64,000 bases of DNA from Alcanivoracaceae bacterium (GTDB taxonomy: Bacteria > Pseudomonadota > Gammaproteobacteria > Pseudomonadales > Alcanivoracaceae). How positions within the stretch are numbered: the first letter of the stretch is position 1; the number at the start of each line of letters is the position of its first letter. Below, one piece after another: positions 55,128 to 64,000 of the stretch. The DNA is taken from the NCBI GenBank assembly GCA_002706085.1, contig PAJO01000062.1, positions 1-64,000 of the forward strand, written 5' to 3'. The position numbers were made by a program, and so were the translations under genes. A model generated the notes under the pieces. That model had not been told where the DNA came from. It searched no databases and was given only the letters and a program-made list of their open reading frames with translations.

Positions 55128-56258
55128 TCAAGGTGTCGGTCGGCGAGCCTGTTTGCGCCGTTGGGCCTGCAAACGCAGTTGCCGTTTTTGCCACCACATA
55201 TAGGTTCCGGTGATAAAGAACAGTAAGGGGGTCAGGCCACTGACCAGCACCAAAATGCGACCGGGCAGGCCCAGCGCGTCGCCATTATGTAGCGGAAATT
55301 GCCAGGTCATGAACTGGCTTCCAGCGGCGACTTCCGGTGCATCCCAGATGGCCAGAATCTCGCCACTGTACTGATCGACCCAGATCCCGCTGGCACCATA
55401 ATCCTGCCAGGGTTCACCGGCCCGGTTGAAGGCCAGCCAGTAACTGCCGGTTTCATTGCGGGGGAGGTTAAGTCGGGTAAGGGTGGCGTCCGGGAACACG
55501 GTGCGAGCCATATCCAGTGATGCCTGGGGGCTAATGGATGGCGTGTCGGGATCGTCCGGCAGGCGGGAGGGCGGGAAAGGGCGTTCGTCCATGGGCAGCA
55601 CGGTGCGCACCAGTGCTGCGACCTGATCGGGAAACACCAGTGTCACGCCGGAAAAGGCCACCGCCAACAGCACCGGGAGCAGATAGATCCCGGTCACCTG
55701 GTGTAAGTCGAAATGCAGCCGGTAGGCTCCGCCATCACGTTTGATCGTCAGATTCCGTCGCCATTTCCCCTTGCGACGGCCCGTCGGCCACCAGAGGTAA
55801 AGGCCGGTCAGGCAGAAGCCCAGCAGACAGAGGCCCATAACCCCCACGACAATCTCGCCGGTATGGCCGGACAGCAGGGTGTAATGAAGGCTGTAGATCC
55901 AGGTCATGGCGTAGTCTCCCCAGGTTCGCACGGCCAGAATCTCGCCGCTGTAGGGTGAGACGCTGACCTGAATGGGGCCGGGTTCGCCGGGAGGCGCGAA
56001 GAAGCGCAAGGTATGCGGGCTGCCAGGGTCCTGTGCCGGTTCTATACGCAGGGCGCGACGTCCCATTTCGGCTTCCGCTCGTTCGATGATGTCGTTGAGT
56101 GGGAGTGGAGTGTCGCCGGTGGTCATGAGTTGCGGATTGAGTATTTCATCCAGCCCGTCATGAAAGACCAGCAGGCTGCCGCTCAGGCCGATCACCACTA
56201 GCAGTAGGCCGGTGATCAGTCCGGTGTATTTGTGCAGAACAAATAGCGTGTGACGCAT
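55128..56258 (-). CDS. PepSY-type membrane protein linked to iron uptake
   Basis: A 376-residue inner-membrane protein of the PepSY-associated TM family. Four membrane segments are seen: YTGLITGLLLVVIGLSGSLL, GVMGLCLLGFCLTGLYLWW, LLPVLLAVAFSGVTLVF and ILVLVSGLTPLLFFITGTYM. Periplasmic PepSY-like stretches (IPPP-poor, with GEILAVRTWGDYAMTWIYSLH and YSGEILAIWD) lie between, and a basic cytoplasmic tail ends the protein. Relatives are often encoded beside TonB-dependent receptors and proposed as ferric-siderophore reductases. It follows the first receptor by 66 bp, with a hairpin in the gap. Confidence 0.88.
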   Translation of the reverse strand: MRHTLFVLHKYTGLITGLLLVVIGLSGSLLVFHDGLDEILNPQLMTTGDTPLPLNDIIERAEAEMGRRALRIEPAQDPGSPHTLRFFAPPGEPGPIQVSVSPYSGEILAVRTWGDYAMTWIYSLHYTLLSGHTGEIVVGVMGLCLLGFCLTGLYLWWPTGRRKGKWRRNLTIKRDGGAYRLHFDLHQVTGIYLLPVLLAVAFSGVTLVFPDQVAALVRTVLPMDERPFPPSRLPDDPDTPSISPQASLDMARTVFPDATLTRLNLPRNETGSYWLAFNRAGEPWQDYGASGIWVDQYSGEILAIWDAPEVAAGSQFMTWQFPLHNGDALGLPGRILVLVSGLTPLLFFITGTYMWWQKRQLRLQAQRRKQARRPTP

Positions 56259-56278
56259 GAACAGTGTGGGTCCTCAAA

Positions 56279-56309
56279 CAACACGGGCAGCCAATGGCTG
56301 CCCGTGTTG
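56279..56309 (-). terminator. Perfect hairpin between receptor and PepSY genes
   Basis: Fifteen-bp arms CAACACGGGCAGCCA / TGGCTGCCCGTGTTG with a one-base centre. Without a long T run it may attenuate rather than stop transcription into the PepSY gene. Confidence 0.55.
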
Positions 56310-56324
56310 AGACAATGGGCCAGA

Positions 56325-58427
56325 TCAGAAGTCCAGATTGTAGCCCAGTGTTACGGTGCGGCCACGTCCCTTGAAGTTCTGGTCGTCGCGGGTGGTGGCG
56401 GTTTGTGAGAAGTAGCTGAAATAGTCTTCGTTCAACAGGTTTTCGATGCCTGCGGTGATCTGGCCTTTGGGCAGGGTATAACCCAGTGACAGGTCGACCA
56501 GCTGATAGGCGGTGAAGTCATTGGTATCGCCTTCAAAATCCTTGTTGAAGTAGTGGGTACCCTGGAGCTGGGTATCCAGCTTGCTGGTCCACTTGGCATG
56601 CCAGCGCAGCTGGAAGCTGTCCGGGGCGATATTGCGGCCGTCCAGTCGGGTGTCCACCGTGCCGTCGTCATCGCTGTCGAATTTGCCGCTGATGTGGGCG
56701 TAGGAGGCGTTCAGGTAGTGCACAGGGTTGATCTGCCAACCGGCATCGGCCTCGATGCCCTGGATTTCGGTGCGCTCACGGCTGACTTCAAAGATCCCGC
56801 CGTTGTTCTGCAGGCGTTGCCCCAAGTCGGAATCGGAGCTGAAGTGGCTGATTTCGAAGTGGGCGCTGCCGTTATGCAGGCGGATACCGATTTCGGTGTT
56901 GTCGGTCACAATCGGCTGCAGGTCGAGGAAGTCGTCAACACTCTGGTTCGGCTGGTTGATGCCGCGCAGCACCCGGCCCACATCGGGCATGCCGAAGCCT
57001 TCAGAATAGTTGGCAAACAGTTGGGCGTTTTCCGTGGCCTGGAATACCAGGCCGTAGTTGAACAGGGTTTCGTCGAAGTCCGGGTTGCCGCCTTCTACCT
57101 GCTGGCTACCGTAGGAGGCCAGGGTAGTGAAATCGTCCACGTTGAGTTTCGCGTATTCATAACGCACGCCGGCATTCAGGGTCAGCTGTTGCATGGGGCT
57201 GACTTCCGCCTGCAGGAAGGGGGCAATGTTGCGGAACTGGGTTTCCGGGACCCACTCACGATTGGTTTGCGCCAGGATCTGGGTGGTCTCGTCCTGCAGC
57301 AGGTCCAGGCCGGTGGTCAGCTTCAGGCGGTTATCAAACATGCCGTCACGGGACAGGGTCAGCTTGCCGCCGACTTTATCGGATTCGTTCTGGGACTGGT
57401 CGTAGACATTCGTTCCGTAGGCCGGGTCCTGGAAGGTGGCAAAGACGCCGCCGCCGTAGCGGGCCTTGAAGCTCTGGCTGTAAAGCTGGGCGGTAAAGTG
57501 ATTGCCTCCCAGATTACTGTGGGTGTAGCTGAGTCCTGCGGTGAGCACTTCGTTCATGGCAGGGTCGCCTTCCGGGTCGCCTTCTACCGACGTTGTCGGG
57601 ATACCCGCAGCCCAGTCGCCGGGCACGCCCACATAATCATGTTTTCCTTCCAGGGCGAAACGGTTGATGCTGAGCTCAATGTTCTGCTCGTCGCTGAGCC
57701 AGTAACCCAGTTTCAGGAAGATGTCATGGCTTTCGCTGTTCATGATATCGCCCTGGGTATTGTCTACCCCGATAAGTTCGCCATCAGCATCGTAGAACAT
57801 GCCTCGATCGATATAGCTCAGGCCCAGCAGGTAATCCCAGTTGCCCTTGGTGCCATCAACCCGGTAATCCACCTTGTAGCTCAGGCTGTCGGACTTGATG
57901 TCGTCAGTGGGCGCGGTCATTTGAACGCCTACGTGCTGATTCAGGCTGCCGGACTCGGGGCGGCGGGTCACGAAGTTGATGATGCCGCCGGTGGCACCGA
58001 GACCCTGCTCGGCGCTGGCACCATAAATGACTTCGATACGCTCGACCATGGACAGATCAATGGTGTAGCCGTCACGGGAGCCGTCACGCAGGGGATTGGA
58101 TTGCGGGATACCGTCGATCAGGAACAGGGGGTTACGCCCCCGGAACGTCTCACCGGAATTACTCAATTTCTGACGGCTGGGCGTGTAGGACGGGATCAGG
58201 TTACTCAAAACCTGGGATTGATCCGAGGTCATGCGTAGCTGTTCTTCGATCTGATCGCGGGTAATGACCGTGATCTTCTGGGAAGTCTTGCCCGCTTCGC
58301 TGTTGGCGCGGGTGGCAGAAACGGTAATGGCACCCAGTTCGTGGGCGTCTTCCTCGGCCAGGGCAAGAGGGGAGACGGCAAGTGTCAGCAGAGAAACAGG
58401 CAGGCCAAAACGGCGAAAACGGAGCAC
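56325..58427 (-). CDS. TonB-dependent outer-membrane receptor, copy 1
   Basis: A 700-residue ligand-gated barrel. The GTG start has a strong AAGGAG upstream. In order: signal peptide (about 1-24, ending ALA), TonB box-like GAITVSATRA, plug domain with NPLFLIDGIPQSNPLRDGS and VERIEVIYGASAEQGLGATGGIINFVT-type sequence, then a barrel ending in GYNLDF with the C-terminal Phe expected for BAM recognition. The substrate cannot be read from sequence; the Fur-like sites upstream and the PepSY gene downstream suggest a ferric siderophore. Confidence 0.93.
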   Translation of the reverse strand: MLRFRRFGLPVSLLTLAVSPLALAEEDAHELGAITVSATRANSEAGKTSQKITVITRDQIEEQLRMTSDQSQVLSNLIPSYTPSRQKLSNSGETFRGRNPLFLIDGIPQSNPLRDGSRDGYTIDLSMVERIEVIYGASAEQGLGATGGIINFVTRRPESGSLNQHVGVQMTAPTDDIKSDSLSYKVDYRVDGTKGNWDYLLGLSYIDRGMFYDADGELIGVDNTQGDIMNSESHDIFLKLGYWLSDEQNIELSINRFALEGKHDYVGVPGDWAAGIPTTSVEGDPEGDPAMNEVLTAGLSYTHSNLGGNHFTAQLYSQSFKARYGGGVFATFQDPAYGTNVYDQSQNESDKVGGKLTLSRDGMFDNRLKLTTGLDLLQDETTQILAQTNREWVPETQFRNIAPFLQAEVSPMQQLTLNAGVRYEYAKLNVDDFTTLASYGSQQVEGGNPDFDETLFNYGLVFQATENAQLFANYSEGFGMPDVGRVLRGINQPNQSVDDFLDLQPIVTDNTEIGIRLHNGSAHFEISHFSSDSDLGQRLQNNGGIFEVSRERTEIQGIEADAGWQINPVHYLNASYAHISGKFDSDDDGTVDTRLDGRNIAPDSFQLRWHAKWTSKLDTQLQGTHYFNKDFEGDTNDFTAYQLVDLSLGYTLPKGQITAGIENLLNEDYFSYFSQTATTRDDQNFKGRGRTVTLGYNLDF

Positions 58428-58483
58428 GGCAGCTCTCCTTATGTAAGGAATGTAAAAACAAGGCCGTGAAAGCTAGAGTTGAG

Positions 58484-58502
58484 GGGAATGATTGTCAATC
58501 TC
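58484..58502. promoter_or_regulatory. Candidate Fur box upstream of receptor 1
   Basis: GGGAATGATTGTCAATCTC matches the 19-bp Fur consensus at about 13 positions by hand count, with a weaker AT-rich site near 58521-58533. It is about 57 bp upstream of the GTG start. Confidence 0.5.
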
Positions 58503-58544
58503 GAAACGAGATTGCGGACGAATAGCATTCATTTTCTTGGGGTG

Positions 58545-58568
58545 GCACGGGCAGCTGACTGCCCGTGC
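58545..58568 (-). terminator. Hairpin after receptor 2
   Basis: Ten-bp stem GCACGGGCAG / CTGCCCGTGC around CTGA, downstream of the second receptor gene; no T run. The stem resembles the one at 56279-56309. Confidence 0.5.
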
Positions 58569-58589
58569 AGGGAGTTATTCAGAGGTTCC

Positions 58590-60701
58590 TTAGAAGTCCA
58601 GATTGTAGCCCACTGTATAGGTGCGCCCCCGTCCCTTGAAGTTGTAGTCATCACTGGCACGGGCTGCCTGCGAGTAGTAGGTGAAGTAGTCTTCGTCTGT
58701 CAGGTTCTCGATGCCCAGATCAATCTGGCCTGCGGGCAGCTGGTAGCTGATCATGGCGTCCACCAGGGTATAACCGTCAAAGTCCAGATCAGGGTCATCG
58801 AAGCCTCGGCTGAAGAAATGACTGGCTTGCAGGTGGCTGGCGAGCTTGCTGTTCCAGGCGGCATCCCACCCCAGTTGCAGGGTGTCTGGCGCAACGCTGA
58901 GACCATTGAGTTCGGTGTCGACCACCCCGTTGCCGGTGGTGTCAGACTCGCCTTGTTCGTGGGTATAGGACATTTTTACGCGGTGGGCGGCATGGATCTG
59001 AACATGGCCACTGAGTTCCACACCCTGAATCTCCGTTCTTTCACGGCTCCCTTCCCAGGTGCCCGTGGCACTGTTGAAGGTGAGTCGTTCGCCCAGATCG
59101 GAGTCGGATTCATAGTAGCTTAGTTCGAAGCCGTATCGCTCCCAATTGAAGCGGCCGCCGATTTCACGGTTGTCAGTGACGATGGGCTGGATCTGCAGCA
59201 GGGTGTCGACATTCTGCCCCGGGGTGCTGATGCCGCGCAGTACACGTCCTACATCCGGCATGCCGAAGCCTTCCGAATAGGTGGCATACAACTGGGCCCA
59301 GCCCGTCAGCTGGTAGACCAGGCCGGCGTTGTACAGGGTTTCATTAAAGTCCGGGCTCCCTCCCTGAACCACCACGTTGTCCTGGGTAACGTTGCTGCGA
59401 TCAATGGTGGAGTAGGTGTCCACATTGAGCTTGGCGTATTCGTAACGCACCCCGGCATTCAGGTTGAGTTTGTCTGTCATGGTATAGCGCCCTTGCAGGA
59501 AGGGGGCGTAATTGCGGTACTGGGTTTCCGGTACATAGGTGCGACCGGTGTGCACAAGGTCCTGCTGGGTCTCATCCTGTAGCAGGTCCAGGCCAGTGGT
59601 CAGCCCCAGTCGATTGTTGAGCAGGCCGTTGCGAGTGAGGGTGAACTTGGCGCCAACCTTGTCTGATTGATTGCGCGTCTGGTCGTAGCGGGTGCCGCCA
59701 CTACCGTCGGGATAAGGGAAGAACGGGGTGGTGGCAAACTGTGCCCGAAAACGCTGGGTATATAGCTGAACATCAACCTTGTTATTGAACCAGTTGGCGT
59801 GGCTATAGCTCAGGTTGGCGGTGGTCACGTCGTTATAGCCGGGGTTGCCATCCTGTTGTCCCTTGCGAGCGGTGGTTGGGATGCCGTTGTCCCGGTCGCC
59901 AGCAACGGGCACATAACCCCCTTCCCCTTCCAGTTCAAAGTGATTGAGCATGAGCTCGATGTTCTGGTTGTCATCAAGCCAATAGCCGATACGTCCCATA
60001 AGGTCGTAACTGGTGCTGTTCTGGAGTTCGCCGGGGTACGCGATGCCGACAAGTTCATCGTTGCCGTCATAGAACACACCGCGCTTCTGTTGCGATCCGG
60101 CTAGCAGATAATCCCAGTCGCCATGCTGGCCATCCACACGATAGTGGATCTTGTGACCCTGACCGTCGGTATCGAAGTCATCGTCTGAGTTCAGGCTGAT
60201 GCCCACGCTTTGATTCAGTGTGCCGGCATCGGCCCGGCGGGTGACAAAATTGATGATGCCGCCGGTGGCTCCCAGGCCATGTTCGGCGCTGGCGCCATAA
60301 ATGACTTCGATGCGCTCGACCATGGACAGGTCAATCGTATAGCTATCGCGTGCACTGTCGCGCAGAGGATTGCTCTGGGGCACGCCATCAATCATGAACA
60401 GCGGCGAGCGGCCACGAAAGCTTTCGCCTGCATTGGAGAGTTTCTGACGGCTGGGAGAATAAGAAGGAATCAGATTGCTGAGAACCTGTCCGGGATCCTG
60501 GCTGATGGCCTGTTGTTGCTCGATTTCGTCACGGCTGATGATAAGCACCTTCTGCGGTGTTTCATCGGTCGTAGTCTGAGCCCGGGTGGCGGTGACCGTG
60601 ACCGGACTCAGAGTGTTGGTATCGGTTTCGGCGAGTACCAGGGTGGGGGCGGCAAGGGGAAGTAGTGACAGCGACAGGCCAATACGGCGCGAAAGGAGCA
60701 T
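58590..60701 (-). CDS. TonB-dependent outer-membrane receptor, copy 2
   Basis: A 703-residue paralogue of copy 1, with the same layout: signal peptide (about 1-24, ending LVLA), TonB box-like SPVTVTATRA, plug with SPLFMIDGVPQSNPLRDSA, barrel, and the end GYNLDF. Long stretches are nearly identical to copy 1 (for example SEGFGMPDVGRVLRGI), while the predicted loop regions differ, so the two may take up related but distinct ligands. AGGAG precedes the ATG, and a strong Fur-like site lies upstream. Confidence 0.94.
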   Translation of the reverse strand: MLLSRRIGLSLSLLPLAAPTLVLAETDTNTLSPVTVTATRAQTTTDETPQKVLIISRDEIEQQQAISQDPGQVLSNLIPSYSPSRQKLSNAGESFRGRSPLFMIDGVPQSNPLRDSARDSYTIDLSMVERIEVIYGASAEHGLGATGGIINFVTRRADAGTLNQSVGISLNSDDDFDTDGQGHKIHYRVDGQHGDWDYLLAGSQQKRGVFYDGNDELVGIAYPGELQNSTSYDLMGRIGYWLDDNQNIELMLNHFELEGEGGYVPVAGDRDNGIPTTARKGQQDGNPGYNDVTTANLSYSHANWFNNKVDVQLYTQRFRAQFATTPFFPYPDGSGGTRYDQTRNQSDKVGAKFTLTRNGLLNNRLGLTTGLDLLQDETQQDLVHTGRTYVPETQYRNYAPFLQGRYTMTDKLNLNAGVRYEYAKLNVDTYSTIDRSNVTQDNVVVQGGSPDFNETLYNAGLVYQLTGWAQLYATYSEGFGMPDVGRVLRGISTPGQNVDTLLQIQPIVTDNREIGGRFNWERYGFELSYYESDSDLGERLTFNSATGTWEGSRERTEIQGVELSGHVQIHAAHRVKMSYTHEQGESDTTGNGVVDTELNGLSVAPDTLQLGWDAAWNSKLASHLQASHFFSRGFDDPDLDFDGYTLVDAMISYQLPAGQIDLGIENLTDEDYFTYYSQAARASDDYNFKGRGRTYTVGYNLDF

Positions 60702-60750
60702 GAAACTCTCCTGAATTGCGTGAATGGAAAAGCAGGTCGCGCACCGTAGT

Positions 60751-60769
60751 GTTAATGAGAAGCATTGTC
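60751..60769. promoter_or_regulatory. Candidate Fur box upstream of receptor 2
   Basis: GTTAATGAGAAGCATTGTC matches the consensus GATAATGATAATCATTATC at 15 of 19 positions (hand count). It lies about 50 bp upstream of the ATG, a position suited to repression by ferrous Fur. Confidence 0.72.
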
Positions 60770-60781
60770 AATTTTGTGAGG

Positions 60782-62926
60782 TCAGCGTCGCAGGGTATGC
60801 AGCCGCTCCACCCAGCGTAGTAGCCCCTCTGGCTTGCGGGCCTTTTTCCACTCGCCGGCGGCGAATTTGTTGGCCTCTGCCATGGTCGGGTAGATGTGAA
60901 TGGTGCCAAGGATCTTGTTCAGGCCCAGTCCGTGTTTCATGGCCAGCACATACTCGGCGATCAGCTCGCCGGCGTGCTGGCCAACAATGGTAACCCCGAG
61001 AATCTTGTCGCTGCCTTTGGCGGTCAGCACTTTTACATAGCCTTCGGCGGCGCTGTCGGCGATGGCGCGATCCAGATCGTCAATGCCGTAGCGGGTGACC
61101 TCGTACGCGATGCCCTGTTCTTTCGCTTCCTGCTCATTGATCCCCACACGAGCCACCTCGGGGTCGGTAAAGGTGCACCAGGGGATCACGCGGTAATCCA
61201 CCTTGAAGCTTTTCAGGAAACCAAACAGGGCATTCACCGCGGCATACCAGGCCTGGTGAGAGGCGGTATGGGTGAACTGGTAAGGGCCAGCCACATCGCC
61301 GCAGGCATAAATATTCGGGTAGCGGCTTTGCAGTCGCTCGTTGGTCTGGAGGGTGCCATTGGTGTCGGTGGGCAGCTGAAGGGCGTCGAGGTTCAGTCCG
61401 TCGGTGTTGGCCTTGCGGCCAACGGCCACCAGCACCTGATCGAAGGGCTGGGCGCTTTCCTGGCCATCCTGTTCTACGTATAGAACCTTCTCGCCATTGT
61501 CGTGACAGAAGCGCACGGCTTTATGATTGGTCAGCACGGTGACGCCACTGTCCTGCAGAGAGCGGGTCACGATCTGGCTGGCTTCCTCGTCCTCACGGAT
61601 CATCAGTCGAGGCAGCATTTCCACCTGGGTGACATCGCTGCCCAGTCGCGCAAAAGTCTGTGCAAGCTCGCAACCGATGGGGCCGCCACCCAGTACCAGA
61701 AGGCGCTTGGGTTGTTCCTCTAGCTGCCACAGGTTGTCGGAGGTAAGAATGTCCATCTCTTCGATGCCGGGGATGGGCGGCACAAAGGGGCGGGCGCCGG
61801 TGGCGATAATGATGCTACGGGCGGTGAGTGTTTCGACCTGGTCGCCGTTGCGGATTTCCACTTCCCACGGGGAGACTAGGCGCGCTTCTCCCTGGCGGCA
61901 GTCCACCCCCAGTTCGGTGTAGCGCTCCACGGAATCGTGGGGTTCGATTGTCTCGATGACCTTGTGTACCCGTGTCATCAGACGACGGAACTGAAACTGG
62001 CTGGTGATGCTGTCAAAACCGTATTGGTCTGCCTGTTTATCGTGGTAGGCGACCCGGGCGCTTTTGATCAGCGCTTTGGAGGGAACGCAGCCAGTATTGA
62101 GGCAGTCGCCGCCCATCTTGTGTTTCTCGATCAGGGTAACTCTCGCTTTTACCATGGCGGCAATGTAGGCACTCACCAGGCCTGCGGAGCCGGCACCAAT
62201 GACGATCAGATTACGGTCAAAGGTTGTGGGTTTGCGCCAGCCGGCGTAAACCTTGCGGGCTTGCAACCGTGCCATGATGGCCTTGGCGATCCACGGGAAC
62301 ATCCCGAGCAGGACAAAGGCGCCCAAGAGTTGTGGAGAAAGCAGGCCGCCAAGGCTGTCTATTTGCCCAAGCTGGGTGCCCGCATTCACGTACACAGCGG
62401 TGCCGGCCAGCATGCCGGTTTGGCTGACCCAGTAAAATGTGCGTGTCTTGATGGGGGTAAGCCCCATGACAAGGTTGATTACAAAGAACGGAAAGGCAGG
62501 CACCAGCCGCAGGGTGAAAAGGTAAAAGGCGCCTTCCTTTTCGATGCCCTGATTGATTTTTTTCAGGCGTTCGCCGAAGCGTTGCTGCACGGTATCCCTG
62601 AACAGAAAACGGGAGGCCAGAAAGGCCAGGGTGGCGCCAATGGAAGAGGCAAATGACACCAGCACCAACGCAACGGCAAAACCGAACAGGGCGCCGGCGG
62701 CGAGGGTCATGATGGCGGCGCCAGGCAGGCTCAGAGCCGTTACCGCGACGTAAACGGCAAAAAACGCCCCCAGCACCAGCGCGGGGTTGTCGGCATACAG
62801 GGCATCAAAGGCACCTTGCTGCTCTTTCAGATACTCCAGGCTAAAAAACTGCCCCAGATCGAAGATAAAGTAGCTGGCAACGAGCGCGGCGATGATGACA
62901 AGTAACAGCGCTTTTTTGAGGTTCAT
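60782..62926 (-). CDS. VTT-domain/FAD disulfide-oxidoreductase fusion
   Basis: A 714-residue membrane flavoprotein. The N-terminal third (about 1-225) is a TVP38/TMEM64-type VTT domain with several membrane helices. The rest is a class I pyridine-nucleotide disulfide oxidoreductase: FAD motif VIGAGSAGLVSAYIA, redox pair GGDCLNTGCVPSKALIK, NAD(P) motif VLGGGPIGCELAQTF, and the dimerisation domain with GTIHIYPTMAEA. It resembles mercuric reductase and dihydrolipoyl dehydrogenase in the core, but lacks a C-terminal vicinal Cys pair. I chose the ATG at 62926 (AAGGA upstream). The electron acceptor is unknown. Confidence 0.88.
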   Translation of the reverse strand: MNLKKALLLVIIAALVASYFIFDLGQFFSLEYLKEQQGAFDALYADNPALVLGAFFAVYVAVTALSLPGAAIMTLAAGALFGFAVALVLVSFASSIGATLAFLASRFLFRDTVQQRFGERLKKINQGIEKEGAFYLFTLRLVPAFPFFVINLVMGLTPIKTRTFYWVSQTGMLAGTAVYVNAGTQLGQIDSLGGLLSPQLLGAFVLLGMFPWIAKAIMARLQARKVYAGWRKPTTFDRNLIVIGAGSAGLVSAYIAAMVKARVTLIEKHKMGGDCLNTGCVPSKALIKSARVAYHDKQADQYGFDSITSQFQFRRLMTRVHKVIETIEPHDSVERYTELGVDCRQGEARLVSPWEVEIRNGDQVETLTARSIIIATGARPFVPPIPGIEEMDILTSDNLWQLEEQPKRLLVLGGGPIGCELAQTFARLGSDVTQVEMLPRLMIREDEEASQIVTRSLQDSGVTVLTNHKAVRFCHDNGEKVLYVEQDGQESAQPFDQVLVAVGRKANTDGLNLDALQLPTDTNGTLQTNERLQSRYPNIYACGDVAGPYQFTHTASHQAWYAAVNALFGFLKSFKVDYRVIPWCTFTDPEVARVGINEQEAKEQGIAYEVTRYGIDDLDRAIADSAAEGYVKVLTAKGSDKILGVTIVGQHAGELIAEYVLAMKHGLGLNKILGTIHIYPTMAEANKFAAGEWKKARKPEGLLRWVERLHTLRR

Positions 62927-62967
62927 GGGGCGTCCTTGGTTAGTAGAAGTCATGCTCGCATGGCGAT

Positions 62968-64000
62968 TCAGCAGCAGCTGGCCGCGCCGCTATCTTCATT
63001 GTCCTCAAAAGGGACATTCAATCCGCAGCCTTCAAAGATGCCGTAGTGCGTATCGAAGTGTCCGATAAAGTTGAAGTGTTCCGCAAAACGGCTTTGTTCC
63101 AGCATGAGCCAGGTGTTGCCGCAGACCGGGAAAACTTTGCCGGTTTCGATAATGTGATGCTCGTCGAGCATGAAGGCATGCGGGCAGTTTTCCAGGGTGC
63201 CCTTGTAGATCACTGCCTGGCCGTAGTCTTCGCAGGCAGGCTCCAGGTTGTCGATGTTAAACAAGCGGTAGGTGGCGGAGTAAAAGCGAATGCGGCCAAG
63301 CTTTCTCTCAATGGCCGGGTTTTCGATGGTGAGGCGACGAGATTCCACCAGGCGCGGATCGGCAAAGCCGCAGCGTTTGCCAAGGTTGATAAAGTCGTTC
63401 CAGTAGAGCGCGCCGGAAAGGCACTCCCCGTAGAGTACGGGATCATTTACCAGTGCGGCAGGTACCCGTCGGTCAGCATAGACGTCAGAAAAATAAAACT
63501 CGCCGCCTGGTTTGAGCAAGCGTTTCACATCCCTGAGGACTTTTTCCTTGTCGGTGCTCAGGTTGATTACACAGTTGGAGATGACGATATCAAAATAGCC
63601 GTCTTCCAGATCCAGGGTGTCGAGCGCTTCAATATAGCCTTTTAAAAAACGCACATTGCTGTTGCTGTAACCGAATGCGTCACGATGGTAATCCTGATGG
63701 CGGCGAGCGACCTCCAGTTGTTCGTCGGTCATGTCGACGCCAACGACTTCGCCCTGCTCTCCGACCAGTGCAGACAGCAGGTACACATCGCGGCCGGAGC
63801 CGGAACCCAGATCCAGAATGCGCATCCCCTGAAGTTGTTCGGGGGCCACCAGTCCGCAGCCATAGTAGCGGCTGACGACTTCGTCATGCAGACGGGCAAG
63901 CAGGGGTTTCAGGTGTTCGGGGGGCGCCTGGTCACAACAGGCATTGGTCTGCAGGTCCTGGCTGGATTGCAGTTGCTTGCCGTAATACTCCTGAACATCT
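62968..64000 (-). CDS. ArsM-like SAM-dependent methyltransferase (5' end cut by the window)
   Basis: The frame stays open to the window edge, so the true start lies beyond 64000. The visible part has about 344 codons. It opens with VQEYYGKQLQSSQDLQT and a Cys pair (NACCDQ). The SAM-binding motif is ILDLGSGSGRDVYLL, followed by ISNCVINLSTDKEKVL, FYFSDVYADRRVP and YGECLSGALYW. These blocks match arsenite methyltransferases, which use several cysteines to bind As(III). It ends in ASCC. It precedes the VTT-flavoprotein gene by 41 bp on the same strand, so arsenic or thiol chemistry is a plausible shared role. Confidence 0.82.
   Translation of the reverse strand, partial: DVQEYYGKQLQSSQDLQTNACCDQAPPEHLKPLLARLHDEVVSRYYGCGLVAPEQLQGMRILDLGSGSGRDVYLLSALVGEQGEVVGVDMTDEQLEVARRHQDYHRDAFGYSNSNVRFLKGYIEALDTLDLEDGYFDIVISNCVINLSTDKEKVLRDVKRLLKPGGEFYFSDVYADRRVPAALVNDPVLYGECLSGALYWNDFINLGKRCGFADPRLVESRRLTIENPAIERKLGRIRFYSATYRLFNIDNLEPACEDYGQAVIYKGTLENCPHAFMLDEHHIIETGKVFPVCGNTWLMLEQSRFAEHFNFIGHFDTHYGIFEGCGLNVPFEDNEDSGAASCC

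Overview
The window looks like the chromosome of a marine gammaproteobacterium, most likely Alcanivorax or a close relative. I infer this from protein character and gene order; no database search was run. The backbone follows the order known from E. coli and Pseudomonas: psd, rsgA, orn, queG, nnr, tsaE, amidase, mutL, miaA, hfq, hflX, hflK, hflC, a DUF2065 gene, hisZ, purA, tRNA-Leu, rnr, rlmB, rpsF, priB, rpsR, rplI, dnaB, alr, radA. Genes are dense and I see no insertion sequence, integrase, prophage or CRISPR array.

Layout. Positions 1-85 are a pure AAACCC hexamer tract. From 293 to 6193 lie a leftward group (PhaC-like hydrolase, psd, rhodanese, rsgA), rightward orn and leftward queG. From 6277 to 16764 runs a rightward block for metabolite repair, tRNA modification, cell-wall cleavage, mismatch repair, Hfq and HflXKC. 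From 17108 to 35466 is an accessory, apparently co-directional cluster of about 18 kb: five secreted proteins of 156 to 2087 residues built from DUF11, GEVED, Cna-B/SdrD-like and lectin-like modules, one of which ends in a predicted outer-membrane beta-barrel, plus an OmpA-type lipoprotein. It sits exactly between hflC and the DUF2065-hisZ-purA group and has a perfect CRP/Vfr-type palindrome at its head and a terminator at its tail. This is the most interesting system in the window.

From 38800 to 43044 come two tandem PhoA-type alkaline phosphatases (one periplasmic, one lipoprotein) and two small secreted or membrane proteins, placed between purA and tRNA-Leu/rnr. A leftward pair of paralogous secreted proteins lies between rlmB and the rpsF operon. 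After dnaB, alr and radA, the right end (54285-64000, all leftward) holds a DUF547 protein, a PepSY membrane protein and two tandem TonB-dependent receptors with Fur-like boxes upstream, a membrane-anchored VTT/flavoprotein disulfide-reductase fusion, and an ArsM-like methyltransferase cut by the window edge. This end suggests iron uptake next to redox or metalloid handling.

A second theme is intergenic. Short 7-bp-period repeats occur at five gene boundaries, at four of them as inverted pairs around a spacer of about 70-125 bp. Two larger REP-like palindromes (36931-37011, 45789-45858) also occur between housekeeping genes.
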